Origin: Sphingomonas sp. IC-11
GTDB lineage: Bacteria; Pseudomonadota; Alphaproteobacteria; Sphingomonadales; Sphingomonadaceae
Assembly (NCBI RefSeq): GCF_021043365.1
Contig: NZ_JAJNDU010000001.1
Span: 1,698,164 to 1,762,163, forward strand
Length of the DNA: 64,000 nt
Reading direction: 5' to 3'
Part shown: positions 38,858 to 47,434 of the stretch, piece after piece
Layout of the letters: each line of letters starts with the position of its first letter
Numbering within the stretch: position 1 is the stretch's first letter
Notes under the pieces: generated by a model
The model's database searches: none
What the model was told of the DNA's origin: nothing
Seen by the model: only the letters and a program-made list of their open reading frames with translations
Program-made: the position numbers and the translations under genes

Positions 38858-40258
38858 ATGCGGAAGACCTTTATGGGCGTGCGGCTGCGGCGGCTGCGCG
38901 AGGAACGGCGACTGAAACAGGTCGAGCTCGCCCATGCCCTCGGCATCTCGACCAGCTATCTCAACCAGATCGAACAGAACCAGCGCCCGCTGACCATGCC
39001 GGTGCTGCTGAAGATCAACGCCGTCTTCGGCATCGACGTGCAGCTTTTCTCGGAGGACGAGGAGGCGCGTCTCATCACCGACCTGCGCGACAGCCTCGCC
39101 GAGGCGCCCGAGCCGATCGCGCTCGCCGAAATCCGCGAGCTCGCCACCAACATGCCCGCCGTGGCGCGCACTCTCATCAGCCTCCAGCGCCGCCACCGCG
39201 AGATGATCGAGCGGACCGAGGCGATGGCCGATCAGCTTGGCAATGAATGGCTTGGCGGCGGCTCGGCGCGCATGCCGTTTGAACAGGTGCGCGAATTCTT
39301 CCATGCGCATAACAACCATATCGAACCGCTCGATCAGGCGGCCGAGCGGCTCTACCGCGAGGCCGGTTTTGCCCCGCGCATGGTCCATGCGGGGCTGATC
39401 GAGCGCTTCCAGCGGCTGCACGACATCCGCGTCGTCCATGCCCAGCCCGGCTCGGTTCAGCGCCGCTACGATCCCGAAGCCCGAGTTCTCCACATCTCGC
39501 CCGATCTGCGGGCCGGCCAGCAGGCGTTCCAGATGGCGACCCAGCTCGCCTTCCTGGAGGTCGGCGACCTCATCGACGATCTCGCCAGCAGCCCGGTTCT
39601 GACCGGCAGCGAGGCACGCCGGCTCGCGCGGATCGGCCTAGCCAATTACTTCGCCGGCGCGCTGCTTCTCCCCTATGCCGACTTTCTCGCCACGGCGGAG
39701 GCGCAGGCCTATGATATCGAGCGCCTCGGGCGCTATTTCGGCGTCGGGTTCGAAACGATCTGCCACCGTCTTTCCACGCTCCAGCGGCCAGAGGCACGCG
39801 GCGTCCCCTTCTTCTTCATCCGCGTCGACCGCGCGGGCAATATCTCCAAGCGGCAGTCGGCGACCGACTTCCACTTCTCGCGCGTCGGCGGCAGCTGCCC
39901 CTTGTGGAAGGTGTATGAGGCCTTCGCCCAGCCCGGCCGCGTGCTGCGCCAGGTCGCGCAAATGCCCGACGGCCGCACCTATCTGTGGGTCGCGCGCACG
40001 GTGCGCCGCACCGCCGGCGCCTTTGGCGAGCCCGGCAAGACCTTCGCCATCGCGCTCGGCTGCGACATCCGCCACGCGCACCGCCTCGTCTATTCGCGCG
40101 GTTTTGACCTCAGCGATCCGTCCGCCGCCACCCCGATCGGCGTCGCGTGCAAGGTGTGCGAACGCACCGCCTGCCCGCAACGCGCCTTCCCCATGATTGG
40201 CCGCGCGGTCGCCGCGGATGAGAACCGCGCGACCCTAACCCCCTATCCAGTCGCCTAA
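38858..40258 (+). CDS. XRE-family short-chain fatty acyl regulator (ScfR/PrpR type)
   Basis: 466 residues. An N-terminal XRE helix-turn-helix (residues 8-62, with VELAHALGISTSYLNQIEQNQRP) is followed by an ImmA/IrrE-like DUF955 domain, then a DUF2083-type domain. The C terminus holds Cys431-x2-Cys434-x4-Cys439 in ACKVCERTACPQR. This is the layout of the short-chain fatty acyl-responsive regulators that control methylcitrate and glyoxylate genes in several phyla; mycobacterial PrpR belongs here and senses acyl-CoA. The gene lies directly after prpB behind a terminator, with two putative operators in front, so it probably regulates itself and the operon. Confidence 0.88.
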   Translation: MRKTFMGVRLRRLREERRLKQVELAHALGISTSYLNQIEQNQRPLTMPVLLKINAVFGIDVQLFSEDEEARLITDLRDSLAEAPEPIALAEIRELATNMPAVARTLISLQRRHREMIERTEAMADQLGNEWLGGGSARMPFEQVREFFHAHNNHIEPLDQAAERLYREAGFAPRMVHAGLIERFQRLHDIRVVHAQPGSVQRRYDPEARVLHISPDLRAGQQAFQMATQLAFLEVGDLIDDLASSPVLTGSEARRLARIGLANYFAGALLLPYADFLATAEAQAYDIERLGRYFGVGFETICHRLSTLQRPEARGVPFFFIRVDRAGNISKRQSATDFHFSRVGGSCPLWKVYEAFAQPGRVLRQVAQMPDGRTYLWVARTVRRTAGAFGEPGKTFAIALGCDIRHAHRLVYSRGFDLSDPSAATPIGVACKVCERTACPQRAFPMIGRAVAADENRATLTPYPVA

Positions 40259-40274
40259 TCCAGCCTCAACTTCC

Positions 40275-40293
40275 GATAATGAGTTTCGCTTGC
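40275..40293 (+). promoter_or_regulatory. Candidate Fur box
   Basis: GATAATGAGTTTCGCTTGC matches the 19-base Fur consensus at 12 positions, including the first eight in a row. It lies 53 bases before the siderophore receptor start, where iron repression is expected. The second half is poor. Confidence 0.4.
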
Positions 40294-40345
40294 AATAGCA
40301 GGCAAACGCTTCTAGCGGGCTTCCCGTTCAAGGGAGGCACGAACC

Positions 40346-42493
40346 ATGATGATCTCTGCATTGCTGGCCAGCGCTGCCGCGATTGCCGCTCCGGAAGCGG
40401 TAACCGAGCCGCAGCGCGGCGAGGACATCGTGGTGACCGGTCAGCGCAGCGAAGGCAGCGATGATTATGGTGTGCGGACGCAACGAACCGCCACACGCAT
40501 TCAGATGAGCCAGCGGGAAACGCCGCAGTCCATCAGCGTCGTCACCCGCGCTCAGATCGACGATTTCCAGCTGAACGACGTCAACGCACTGCTGAATACC
40601 GTGCCGGGCGTCAGCGTCCTGACTTCGGACACTGACCGCATCTACTACTCTGCGCGCGGGTTCGACATTCAGACGTTCCAGGTCGACGGGATTGGCCTGC
40701 CCTTTTCATTTGGCATCCAGACCGGGTCCATCGATACCGCCATCTATGATCGCATCGAAGTGGTCCGTGGCGCGCCAGGCCTGCTATCCCCCACGGGTAA
40801 CCCTTCAGCCGTGGTCAACTTCATCCGGAAACGCCCCTACCGCGAGCTGAAGGCCTCCGGCAGTGTGCAATATGGCTCCTACGACAATTTCCGCGTCGAT
40901 GCCGATGTCAGCGTACCGCTGACCCAGGACGGTTCGATCCGGGCCCGCGCGGTCGGTGCGTATCTTGATACGGACAGCCACCTTGATCGCTACGGCCTGC
41001 AGCGTTGGACGGGCTATGGCATCGTCGAGGCCGATCTTGGTCCCAACACCGTGATCTCCGCAGGCTATGGCCATCAGGATCATCGCAGTCGCGGCGCCAT
41101 GTGGGGGGCGATCCCGCTTTATTATACTGATGGCACGCGGCTCGAGTTCGATCGCAGCGCGAATTACGCGCCGGAATGGTCCTCGTGGGGCGTGGTGGAG
41201 CGCCAGATCTTCGGAGATCTGACCCACGACTTCGGGAACGGCTGGACGGCAAAATTGTCGGTACTGCGGCGCGCCAACAGCGAGGACGACCGGCTCTTCT
41301 ACGTCTACGGCAACCCGGTCCGCGGCGCACCGGGCGGTATCGACTCCGGGGATCCGAACGATCCCGACGATACACGCGCGATCTTCAGTTATCCCGGCGC
41401 CTTCAAGGGCGAGACACGAAACCTGACGATTGATGGGTATCTCAGCGGCAAGCTCTCGGCCGGCGGCCGGGATCACGACGTCGTGCTCGGGCTGCAGCGC
41501 GGTGCCGAAAAGTACCGGCAATATTCCAGTTATGATTACAGCCAGGTCGGCATTCCGCTGTCGCTCGACACCTTCTTCGATGGTGCGTTCCCTCGGGTCG
41601 ATTTCCCGACGCCCTACGCACTCAGCCTCGACACCCACCTGGTACGCGAGACCGTCTACGGCCTCGCACGCCTGAATCTGGCTGATCCGCTGAAGGTCAT
41701 GCTGGGCGGCAACTTCACCCACGCCACCAGTGAAGGCGATTCCTACGGAACAGCCCAGGCTTACGACCGCTCGCGCTTCTCGCCGTTCGTCGGCGCCACA
41801 TTCGATATCTCCTCAAACCTCAGCCTGTATGCCAGCTATGCGAAGATCTTCCGTCCGCAGGTTGAGGTAAGCGCGACAAACGAAATCCTGCCGCCGATCG
41901 TGGGGGACAATCTCGAGGCTGGCCTCAAGGCGGAATGGTTCGGCGGACGGCTATACGCCAGCGCAGCATTGTTCCAGGCGCGCCAGAACAACACCGCCTT
42001 CGGCCAGTTCGACTCGGCCCTGGGCCGCACCGTGTACATTCCGGTCGATGCAAAGTCGCAAGGCGTTGAGCTTGAGTTCGGCGGTGAGCTCGCGGCGGGC
42101 CTGCAAGCCACTGGTGGCTTCACGACGATGCGGATCCGGGATCAGAACGACGAACCCGAGCGCACGTTCGTGCCCCGCAACGTTGGTCGACTGAACATCA
42201 CCTACGCACCGCCAGCGCTGCCAAAGCTGAAGCTTGGCACCTCACTCCAGTACCAGAGTGACTTCTACTTCGAGCCGGGCGGCCTCACGCCTGCTGGTGA
42301 TCCGATCCGGCTGGAACAAGGTGGGTATGTGCTAATGGACCTGATGGGCCGCTACGAACTCACGCCGAATGTTGCGATCGGCGTCAACGTGCGCAACGCT
42401 ACGAACAAGCGGTACCTTAGTGCCCTGACGTTCGACCAAAGCTTCTACGGCCCGCCCCGGACGGTCCTCGGGACCGTGAGCTTCCGCTACTGA
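40346..42493 (+). CDS. TonB-dependent siderophore receptor
   Basis: 715 residues. A short signal segment (MMISALLASAAAIA) is followed by the TonB-box region EDIVVTGQR. The plug has ETPQSISVVTRAQIDDF, the siderophore-receptor signature, and IEVVRGAPGLLSPTGNPSAVVNFIRKRP. The 22-strand barrel ends in SFRY with a terminal aromatic. It lacks the extra N-terminal signalling domain of FecA or FpvA types. An AGGGAGG site eight bases before ATG 40346 decides the start. The siderophore cannot be told; FhuE-type ferric-hydroxamate receptors are close in style. Confidence 0.9.
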   Translation: MMISALLASAAAIAAPEAVTEPQRGEDIVVTGQRSEGSDDYGVRTQRTATRIQMSQRETPQSISVVTRAQIDDFQLNDVNALLNTVPGVSVLTSDTDRIYYSARGFDIQTFQVDGIGLPFSFGIQTGSIDTAIYDRIEVVRGAPGLLSPTGNPSAVVNFIRKRPYRELKASGSVQYGSYDNFRVDADVSVPLTQDGSIRARAVGAYLDTDSHLDRYGLQRWTGYGIVEADLGPNTVISAGYGHQDHRSRGAMWGAIPLYYTDGTRLEFDRSANYAPEWSSWGVVERQIFGDLTHDFGNGWTAKLSVLRRANSEDDRLFYVYGNPVRGAPGGIDSGDPNDPDDTRAIFSYPGAFKGETRNLTIDGYLSGKLSAGGRDHDVVLGLQRGAEKYRQYSSYDYSQVGIPLSLDTFFDGAFPRVDFPTPYALSLDTHLVRETVYGLARLNLADPLKVMLGGNFTHATSEGDSYGTAQAYDRSRFSPFVGATFDISSNLSLYASYAKIFRPQVEVSATNEILPPIVGDNLEAGLKAEWFGGRLYASAALFQARQNNTAFGQFDSALGRTVYIPVDAKSQGVELEFGGELAAGLQATGGFTTMRIRDQNDEPERTFVPRNVGRLNITYAPPALPKLKLGTSLQYQSDFYFEPGGLTPAGDPIRLEQGGYVLMDLMGRYELTPNVAIGVNVRNATNKRYLSALTFDQSFYGPPRTVLGTVSFRY

Positions 42494-42514
42494 TCGAGAC
42501 AGTCTACGCCTCTT

Positions 42515-42539
42515 GGTCCCGCTCGGTTGGAGCGGGACC
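42515..42539. terminator. Bidirectional hairpin between the receptor and murQ
   Basis: A ten-base perfect stem (GGTCCCGCTC with its complement) and a GGTTG loop sit between the convergent genes. There is no T-run, so strength is uncertain. Confidence 0.55.
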
Positions 42540-42620
42540 GGCGATATACCGGCGCTGGTGCGGCTATTGACTGCTGACCAACGCAGCGGCGCCTGCCCTG
42601 ATCAACCCAGCGCTTCGCGA

Positions 42621-43523
42621 TCAGCACTCTGCCGCTTGCCGTGGCCTCAAAGCCGCCATTGCTCCCGCCAGAGCACCGTCATGCGCGACGAGCAAGTCGT
42701 CTGCCTCGTCCGCGGATGCACCCAGAGCCACCAGCACCGCCCTCCGGATCTCTTCTCCCGCCCGGTCCAGGGCCGCAGCTGCCACGTCGCGGCTGACCCC
42801 GGCAATATTCGAGACCATCGCCTCAGCGCGCCCACGCAGCTTGCGGTTGGAGACCCGCATGTTCACCATCAGGCCCTGATGCACCAATCCGCGGCGCAGC
42901 ATGATGGTGGTGGACAGCAGGTTGAGCACCGCCTTTTGCGCTGTTCCCGCCTTCATCCGGGTCGATCCAGCCACGATTTCACTTCCCGTGTCCGCCAGGA
43001 TCGCATGCTCCGCCTTGGTAAGCAGGCCGACGCCCGGATTGTTCGCTACCCCGATGGTCAAGGCGCCCGCCTCGCGCGCAGCCTCGGTCACTGCCAACGT
43101 GTAGGGTGTACGCCCGCTGGCGGCGACGCCGATCACCACGTCGCTCGCCTCAACGCCAAGCTGCGCGACCGCTTCACGGCCGGCTGCTGCATCATCTTCG
43201 GCTCCCTCGACACTTTCGGTCAGGGCAGCCGATCCGCCGGCCATCAGGAATACGAGCCGCTCGCGCGGCCAGTTGTAGGTCGGGAACAACTCCACCCCAT
43301 CCTGCACGGCAACGCGGCCCGACGTACCCGCGCCTGCATAAATCAATCGCCCCGTGGCCCCGAGCCGCCGGGCAGCAGCCTCCGCGGCGGACGCAATGGT
43401 CGCGACCTGGCTCTTGATCGCCGCAATGGCGGCCATCTGGCCCTCCAGCATGGCCTCGACCGCAGAGACGGATGGCCAGCAGTCGATGGAGACGTAGCGC
43501 GGATCGACCTGCTCAGTGCTCAT
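42621..43523 (-). CDS. murQ: N-acetylmuramic acid 6-phosphate etherase
   Basis: 300 residues, SIS-fold. MurQ cleaves the lactyl ether of MurNAc-6-phosphate, yielding GlcNAc-6-phosphate and D-lactate in cell-wall recycling. Motifs are IYAGAGTSGRVAVQDGVELFPTY (with the conserved catalytic glutamate), GVAASGRTPYTLAV and VAGSTRMKAGTAQKAVLNLLST. All are intact. It is the last gene of a three-gene minus-strand operon: the kinase overlaps the dehydrogenase by four bases and the dehydrogenase overlaps murQ by 11. No murR-type regulator is present. Confidence 0.95.
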   Translation of the reverse strand: MSTEQVDPRYVSIDCWPSVSAVEAMLEGQMAAIAAIKSQVATIASAAEAAARRLGATGRLIYAGAGTSGRVAVQDGVELFPTYNWPRERLVFLMAGGSAALTESVEGAEDDAAAGREAVAQLGVEASDVVIGVAASGRTPYTLAVTEAAREAGALTIGVANNPGVGLLTKAEHAILADTGSEIVAGSTRMKAGTAQKAVLNLLSTTIMLRRGLVHQGLMVNMRVSNRKLRGRAEAMVSNIAGVSRDVAAAALDRAGEEIRRAVLVALGASADEADDLLVAHDGALAGAMAALRPRQAAEC

Positions 43524-44907
43524 CGGCCGACGCCTCCGCGAAGATCTTGCCAGGGTTCATCAGGCCTGCCGGATCGATCGCGGCCTTTAACCGCCGCATC
43601 AGCGCGACGGCTTCACCGCCATGCTCACGCAACAGCGCCCCCCTTTTGCCAATACCAATGCCATGTTCCCCGGTGCAGGTTCCCCCAACCGACAGCGCAA
43701 AGTCGATCAGTTCCTCGTTGACCTGCCGCGCTCTTGCCCAAGCGCTCGGATCATCCCGGCGCAAGACGAAGAAGACGTGGTAATTCCCATCGCCCACATG
43801 CCCCAGTATCGGCGCCAGCAACCCTGCGGCATCGATTGCCGCCCTCGCACGCCTGATCGCCTCCGCCAGGCTGGAGATCGGAACGCAGATGTCGGTGGAC
43901 CATGTCACCGCATCCGGCACTAGCGCGCGCGCTGCCGGCAGCGCGGCGTGACGCGCGCGCCACAGGCGGCGTTGTTCGTCACGGTCAGCTGACATCACCA
44001 GCGTGCCCGCACCATTCGACCCGCCGATCGCTTCCAGCTGCTCGCATTGCTCCTGAACGGCTCGGGGCGAACCATGCAATTCCACGAACAACGTCGGCTG
44101 TTCCGGCAGCGTAAGGCCTGCGTAAGCGTTACAGGCTCGGATCGCCACCGGGTCCAGCAACTCCATCCGCGCCACGGGAACGCCGCTCTGGATCGTCTCG
44201 ATCACCGTTTGAACGGCGCCCTCTAGGCTGTCGAACGCCCAACTTCCGGCGAGAACGGTCTCCGGGATGCCGTGCAATCGAACTGTCGCTTCCACGATCA
44301 GCCCGAGTGTGCCCTCCGATCCGGTGAACAGATGCGTGAGGTCATAGCCCGCGGCTGACTTTCGCGCCCGACTGCCAGTCCGGATCATCGTGCCATCCGG
44401 CAGCACGACCTTCAGCCCCAGCACGTTTTCCCGCATCGTACCGTAGCGCACGGCGTTCGTTCCTGACGCCCTGGTGGAGATCATGCCTCCGATCGTCGCA
44501 TTCGCGCCGGGATCGATCGGGAAGAACAAGCCCGTTGCGCGCAGCTCCTCATTCAGTGCCTCGCGAGTGACTCCGGGCTCCACCACGCACAGAAGGTCTT
44601 CTGGCGCCACTTCAAGCACGCGGTTCATGCCCGACAGGTCGACCGAGACCGCGTCGACGACCGCGCCGGCGTTGCCTTCCAAAGAGGTGCCGACGCCCAG
44701 CGGCACGATCGGCACTGCCAGAGCTGTCGCCGCCCGCATTAGGATCTGTACTTCTTCTGCGGTGCGTGGCTGCGCCACGACGTCTGGCAGTAGGGCCTCG
44801 TGGTGCCCTTCGGCTGCCATGAACTGTGCGCGGCCGGCTTCGTGCGTGATCCACCGTTCGCCGAAACGATCGGCCATTTGCTCGCTCAGCCTGATCAGCG
44901 CCGTCAT
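43513..44907 (-). CDS. FAD-linked dehydrogenase, glycolate/D-lactate type
   Basis: 464 residues, with a PCMH-type FAD domain and the C-terminal substrate-binding domain of the GlcD/Dld family. FAD contacts are PLGVGTSLEGNAGAV and LFFPIDPGANATIGGMISTRASGTNAVRYG. HVGDGNYH and CTGEHGIGIGKRGALL carry the metal- and substrate-binding His and Glu residues. The start at 44907 (MTALIRLSEQMADRFG) overlaps the kinase stop. Position between kinase and murQ suggests D-lactate as the substrate, because murQ releases it. Other 2-hydroxy acids such as glycolate are possible; family alone does not decide. Confidence 0.88.
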   Translation of the reverse strand: MTALIRLSEQMADRFGERWITHEAGRAQFMAAEGHHEALLPDVVAQPRTAEEVQILMRAATALAVPIVPLGVGTSLEGNAGAVVDAVSVDLSGMNRVLEVAPEDLLCVVEPGVTREALNEELRATGLFFPIDPGANATIGGMISTRASGTNAVRYGTMRENVLGLKVVLPDGTMIRTGSRARKSAAGYDLTHLFTGSEGTLGLIVEATVRLHGIPETVLAGSWAFDSLEGAVQTVIETIQSGVPVARMELLDPVAIRACNAYAGLTLPEQPTLFVELHGSPRAVQEQCEQLEAIGGSNGAGTLVMSADRDEQRRLWRARHAALPAARALVPDAVTWSTDICVPISSLAEAIRRARAAIDAAGLLAPILGHVGDGNYHVFFVLRRDDPSAWARARQVNEELIDFALSVGGTCTGEHGIGIGKRGALLREHGGEAVALMRRLKAAIDPAGLMNPGKIFAEASADEH

Positions 44908-45797
44908 TCGCGTGTCACCTCCGGCAAGGCAAAGCCTGCAAGGAATAGCGCCCCGTCCAAAGCATCCCCAAGCGGCTCGCTGAGCTTCGCAACCGTTCTG
45001 GCGCGCAACCACGGTCGCAGGTGCGGTGCGAGTCCGCCCAGGATCGCGCAGGCCGGCGCGCCCCGCTCAAAGATCGTCTCGATGAACCGCTCCACATGGC
45101 CGGCGGCATCCTCCACGATGGACCGCGCGATCGGATCTTCCGCTTGCGCATATTGGATCACGATCGGCGCGAGGGCGGCATAATCCGCCGGCGTCGCGCG
45201 ATCCATCCATGCAATCGCTTGCGGAATGGCGTGTCCGAAGCGCGCAGCGATGGCAAGAGCGAGCGGTGTGCGGGTCGTGCGCCCATCCAGCGCGCGCAGG
45301 GCGTGCCGCATCGCCGACAGGCCAAGCGCCGCTCCGCTGCCCTCATCCGAAATGGGGAATCCGTAGCCGCCAATCGCGAAATCGGTGCCACCCACGCGCA
45401 ATTGAGCGATGCTGCCAGTGCCTAGGATCAGGGTCGCACCGTCCCGCCCCCGATGAGCGCCGAGGTTGGCGATCGCCGCGTCCGTAGCGAACGCTATCCT
45501 GGCCAGACCAAAGTCAATGGCGCGCAGCGCTTCGGCGCTCCCGGGCCGTGACAAGCCAGCGATGCCGACGCCTGCCGCGATATCGGCGCGCGCGCTCGCG
45601 GCAAGGCCAGCGGACTCCAGGGCTTGATCGATCACATCGTCGAAAACTGCCCGCACGGCGGCAGCGCCGATGCGCATGTTGGCCGGCCCGGCATGTCCCG
45701 TGCCGATCACCAACCCGCTTTGGTCGATCAATCGCGCGCGGCAGTGGCTGCCGCCCGCATCCACACCGAGATACCAGCTTACCATCGCAATCGCCAT
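44904..45797 (-). CDS. BadF/BadG-type amino-sugar kinase (GlcNAc or MurNAc kinase)
   Basis: 297 residues, ASKHA superfamily. The phosphate motif is LGVDAGGSHCRARL (Asp13), the second is VGIAGLSR, and ILGTGSIAQL followed by GGYGFPISDEGSGAALG is typical of N-acetylglucosamine kinases of this family. It phosphorylates the 6-OH of GlcNAc, and some members (MurK) also MurNAc. Linkage to murQ favours MurNAc or both. The start is 45797 or, four codons later, 45785; both fit. Divergent from the ampG-like gene over a 128-base region that contains a dyad. Confidence 0.85.
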   Translation of the reverse strand: MAIAMVSWYLGVDAGGSHCRARLIDQSGLVIGTGHAGPANMRIGAAAVRAVFDDVIDQALESAGLAASARADIAAGVGIAGLSRPGSAEALRAIDFGLARIAFATDAAIANLGAHRGRDGATLILGTGSIAQLRVGGTDFAIGGYGFPISDEGSGAALGLSAMRHALRALDGRTTRTPLALAIAARFGHAIPQAIAWMDRATPADYAALAPIVIQYAQAEDPIARSIVEDAAGHVERFIETIFERGAPACAILGGLAPHLRPWLRARTVAKLSEPLGDALDGALFLAGFALPEVTRE

Positions 45798-45824
45798 TCT
45801 GCGCTCGCGGGCGCGTGATGACCC

Positions 45825-45847
45825 ATATCGGCTTGTCTCGCCGGTAT
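45825..45847. promoter_or_regulatory. Dyad in the divergent kinase/ampG promoter region
   Basis: ATATCGGC-N7-GCCGGTAT has eight-base arms with one mismatch and lies between the two divergent wall-recycling transcripts. It has the form of a dimeric repressor site. The regulator is not encoded next to it. Confidence 0.45.
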
Positions 45848-45925
45848 AACCAGCAGTGATGCCGTCGCCACTCACCGCAGCTGCCGGGATTGACGCGGGC
45901 GAGCGGGCGTTGAACGATCGGCGGC

Positions 45926-47434
45926 ATGACCGAACTGGCTGCTCCGGCAGCGCTCGCTGAGCCCCCTTCCGCACCGGCCGCCATCGATCGCCGCGGCATG
46001 GCCCTTTATGGCGTGCTGGGGTTCGCCGCGGGCCTGCCCTTTTACATGTTCTCCACGGTGCTCGCGCTCCGGCTACAGGCACATGGCGTGGCGCTGGCCG
46101 TGATCGGCTTCTTCGCGTGGGTGCAGCTGCTGCCCACCCTGAAGTTCGTCTGGGCGCCGCTGCTGGATCGGTACGCCGTCCCCGGCTTCTCCCGATTCTA
46201 CGGACAGCGCCGCGGCTGGATGATGCTGGCCCAGCTTGGGATCTTCACTTCTCTCGTCGCGATGGCGTGGACCGCTGAAGACGCCTCTCTCGGGGTGACC
46301 GCGCTGTTTGCCGTGTTGCTGGCTTTCTGGACAACCACGCTGGAAGTCGCCGCCGATGCCTGGCGTATCGAACTTTATCCTACGCAGGACGAGCAAGGCC
46401 CGATCGTTGCTGCCAATCTGTGGGGCTATCGCGGGGCGATGGTCGCCGCTGGCAGCGGCGCGCTCCTGCTTGCCGATTGGGGTGGTTGGACGATTGCCTA
46501 CCTCGCCATCGCGGCGGCCGCATTTCTTCCCTTTCCGATCCTGGCCGCCATGCGCGGCCACACGCCCGACGCCCGGGAGAGGGTTCCCGCGCTTGCTACC
46601 GGACTGGTCGCCAGCGGCATGATCCTCAGCAGCGCCATGGTTGCCACCGCCGCCATCGGCTGGCTCATCCTGTGGGCCGCGTCCGGCGCGGGAATTGATG
46701 CCGACACGAACGTCACCCCCTGGGTGCTGGGCTGCTGCATGCTTCCGTTTCTGCTCATGGCCGCCGCACTCCCGCAGATCCGCCGCGCACCCAGCGACGC
46801 GCCGATCCGCCGCTCCGCGCTGCTCGGCCCCTACGTCGATTTCTTCTGGCGCTATGGCTTCGGCGCGCTGATCCTGCTGGCGTTCGTCTCGCTTTATCGG
46901 ATGGGCGACGTTCTCGCGCTCAATCTCTCCAAGCCGATGATCAAGGATCTCGGCTACTCCCTGTCACAGATTGGCCGTGCGGATAGCGTTGTGGCGCTTG
47001 CCGCCAGCGCGATCGGCGTTGGTCTCGCTGGCTGGATGGTCACTCGGCACGCCATGTCATGGATGCTGGCGATCGGGGCCCTCGTGGCTGCGATCGGCAA
47101 TTTCGGCTTTGTCTGGCTTCAGCATCAGCCCGTCAGCGAAGGGCTCCTCTACCTCGCGACCGGTGCCGACCAGTTCGGCAACGGCTTCGCTGGTGCCGTT
47201 TTCGTGGTCTATCTCTCCTTGCTGGTGAACCCGCGGTATCCCGGTGCTCAATATGCCTTCCTCACCGGCTTTGCCTTTCTGCTCCCGCGGCTGCTTTCAG
47301 GCGCCGGCGGGACGATCGTCGGCCGGATCGGCTATGACAATTTCTTCCTGTTGTCTGGCGCACTGAGCCTTGTGGCCGTCGTGTTCCTGCCGCTGCTCGC
47401 CCATATCCGCCCCAGATCCGAAGAGAGCGAATGA
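45926..47434 (+). CDS. AmpG-like MFS permease (muropeptide importer)
   Basis: 502 residues with about twelve to fourteen hydrophobic helices. MFS. The start of the core, YGVLGFAAGLPFYMFSTVLALRL, and FFAWVQLLPTLKFVWAPLLDRYAVPGF followed by GQRRGWMML are typical of AmpG, which imports GlcNAc-anhydroMurNAc and its peptides from the periplasm. About 25 residues precede the core; an ATG at residue 25 could be the real start. It overlaps the downstream hydrolase gene by four bases. The divergent murQ operon supports a muropeptide or amino-sugar substrate. Confidence 0.87.
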   Translation: MTELAAPAALAEPPSAPAAIDRRGMALYGVLGFAAGLPFYMFSTVLALRLQAHGVALAVIGFFAWVQLLPTLKFVWAPLLDRYAVPGFSRFYGQRRGWMMLAQLGIFTSLVAMAWTAEDASLGVTALFAVLLAFWTTTLEVAADAWRIELYPTQDEQGPIVAANLWGYRGAMVAAGSGALLLADWGGWTIAYLAIAAAAFLPFPILAAMRGHTPDARERVPALATGLVASGMILSSAMVATAAIGWLILWAASGAGIDADTNVTPWVLGCCMLPFLLMAAALPQIRRAPSDAPIRRSALLGPYVDFFWRYGFGALILLAFVSLYRMGDVLALNLSKPMIKDLGYSLSQIGRADSVVALAASAIGVGLAGWMVTRHAMSWMLAIGALVAAIGNFGFVWLQHQPVSEGLLYLATGADQFGNGFAGAVFVVYLSLLVNPRYPGAQYAFLTGFAFLLPRLLSGAGGTIVGRIGYDNFFLLSGALSLVAVVFLPLLAHIRPRSEESE

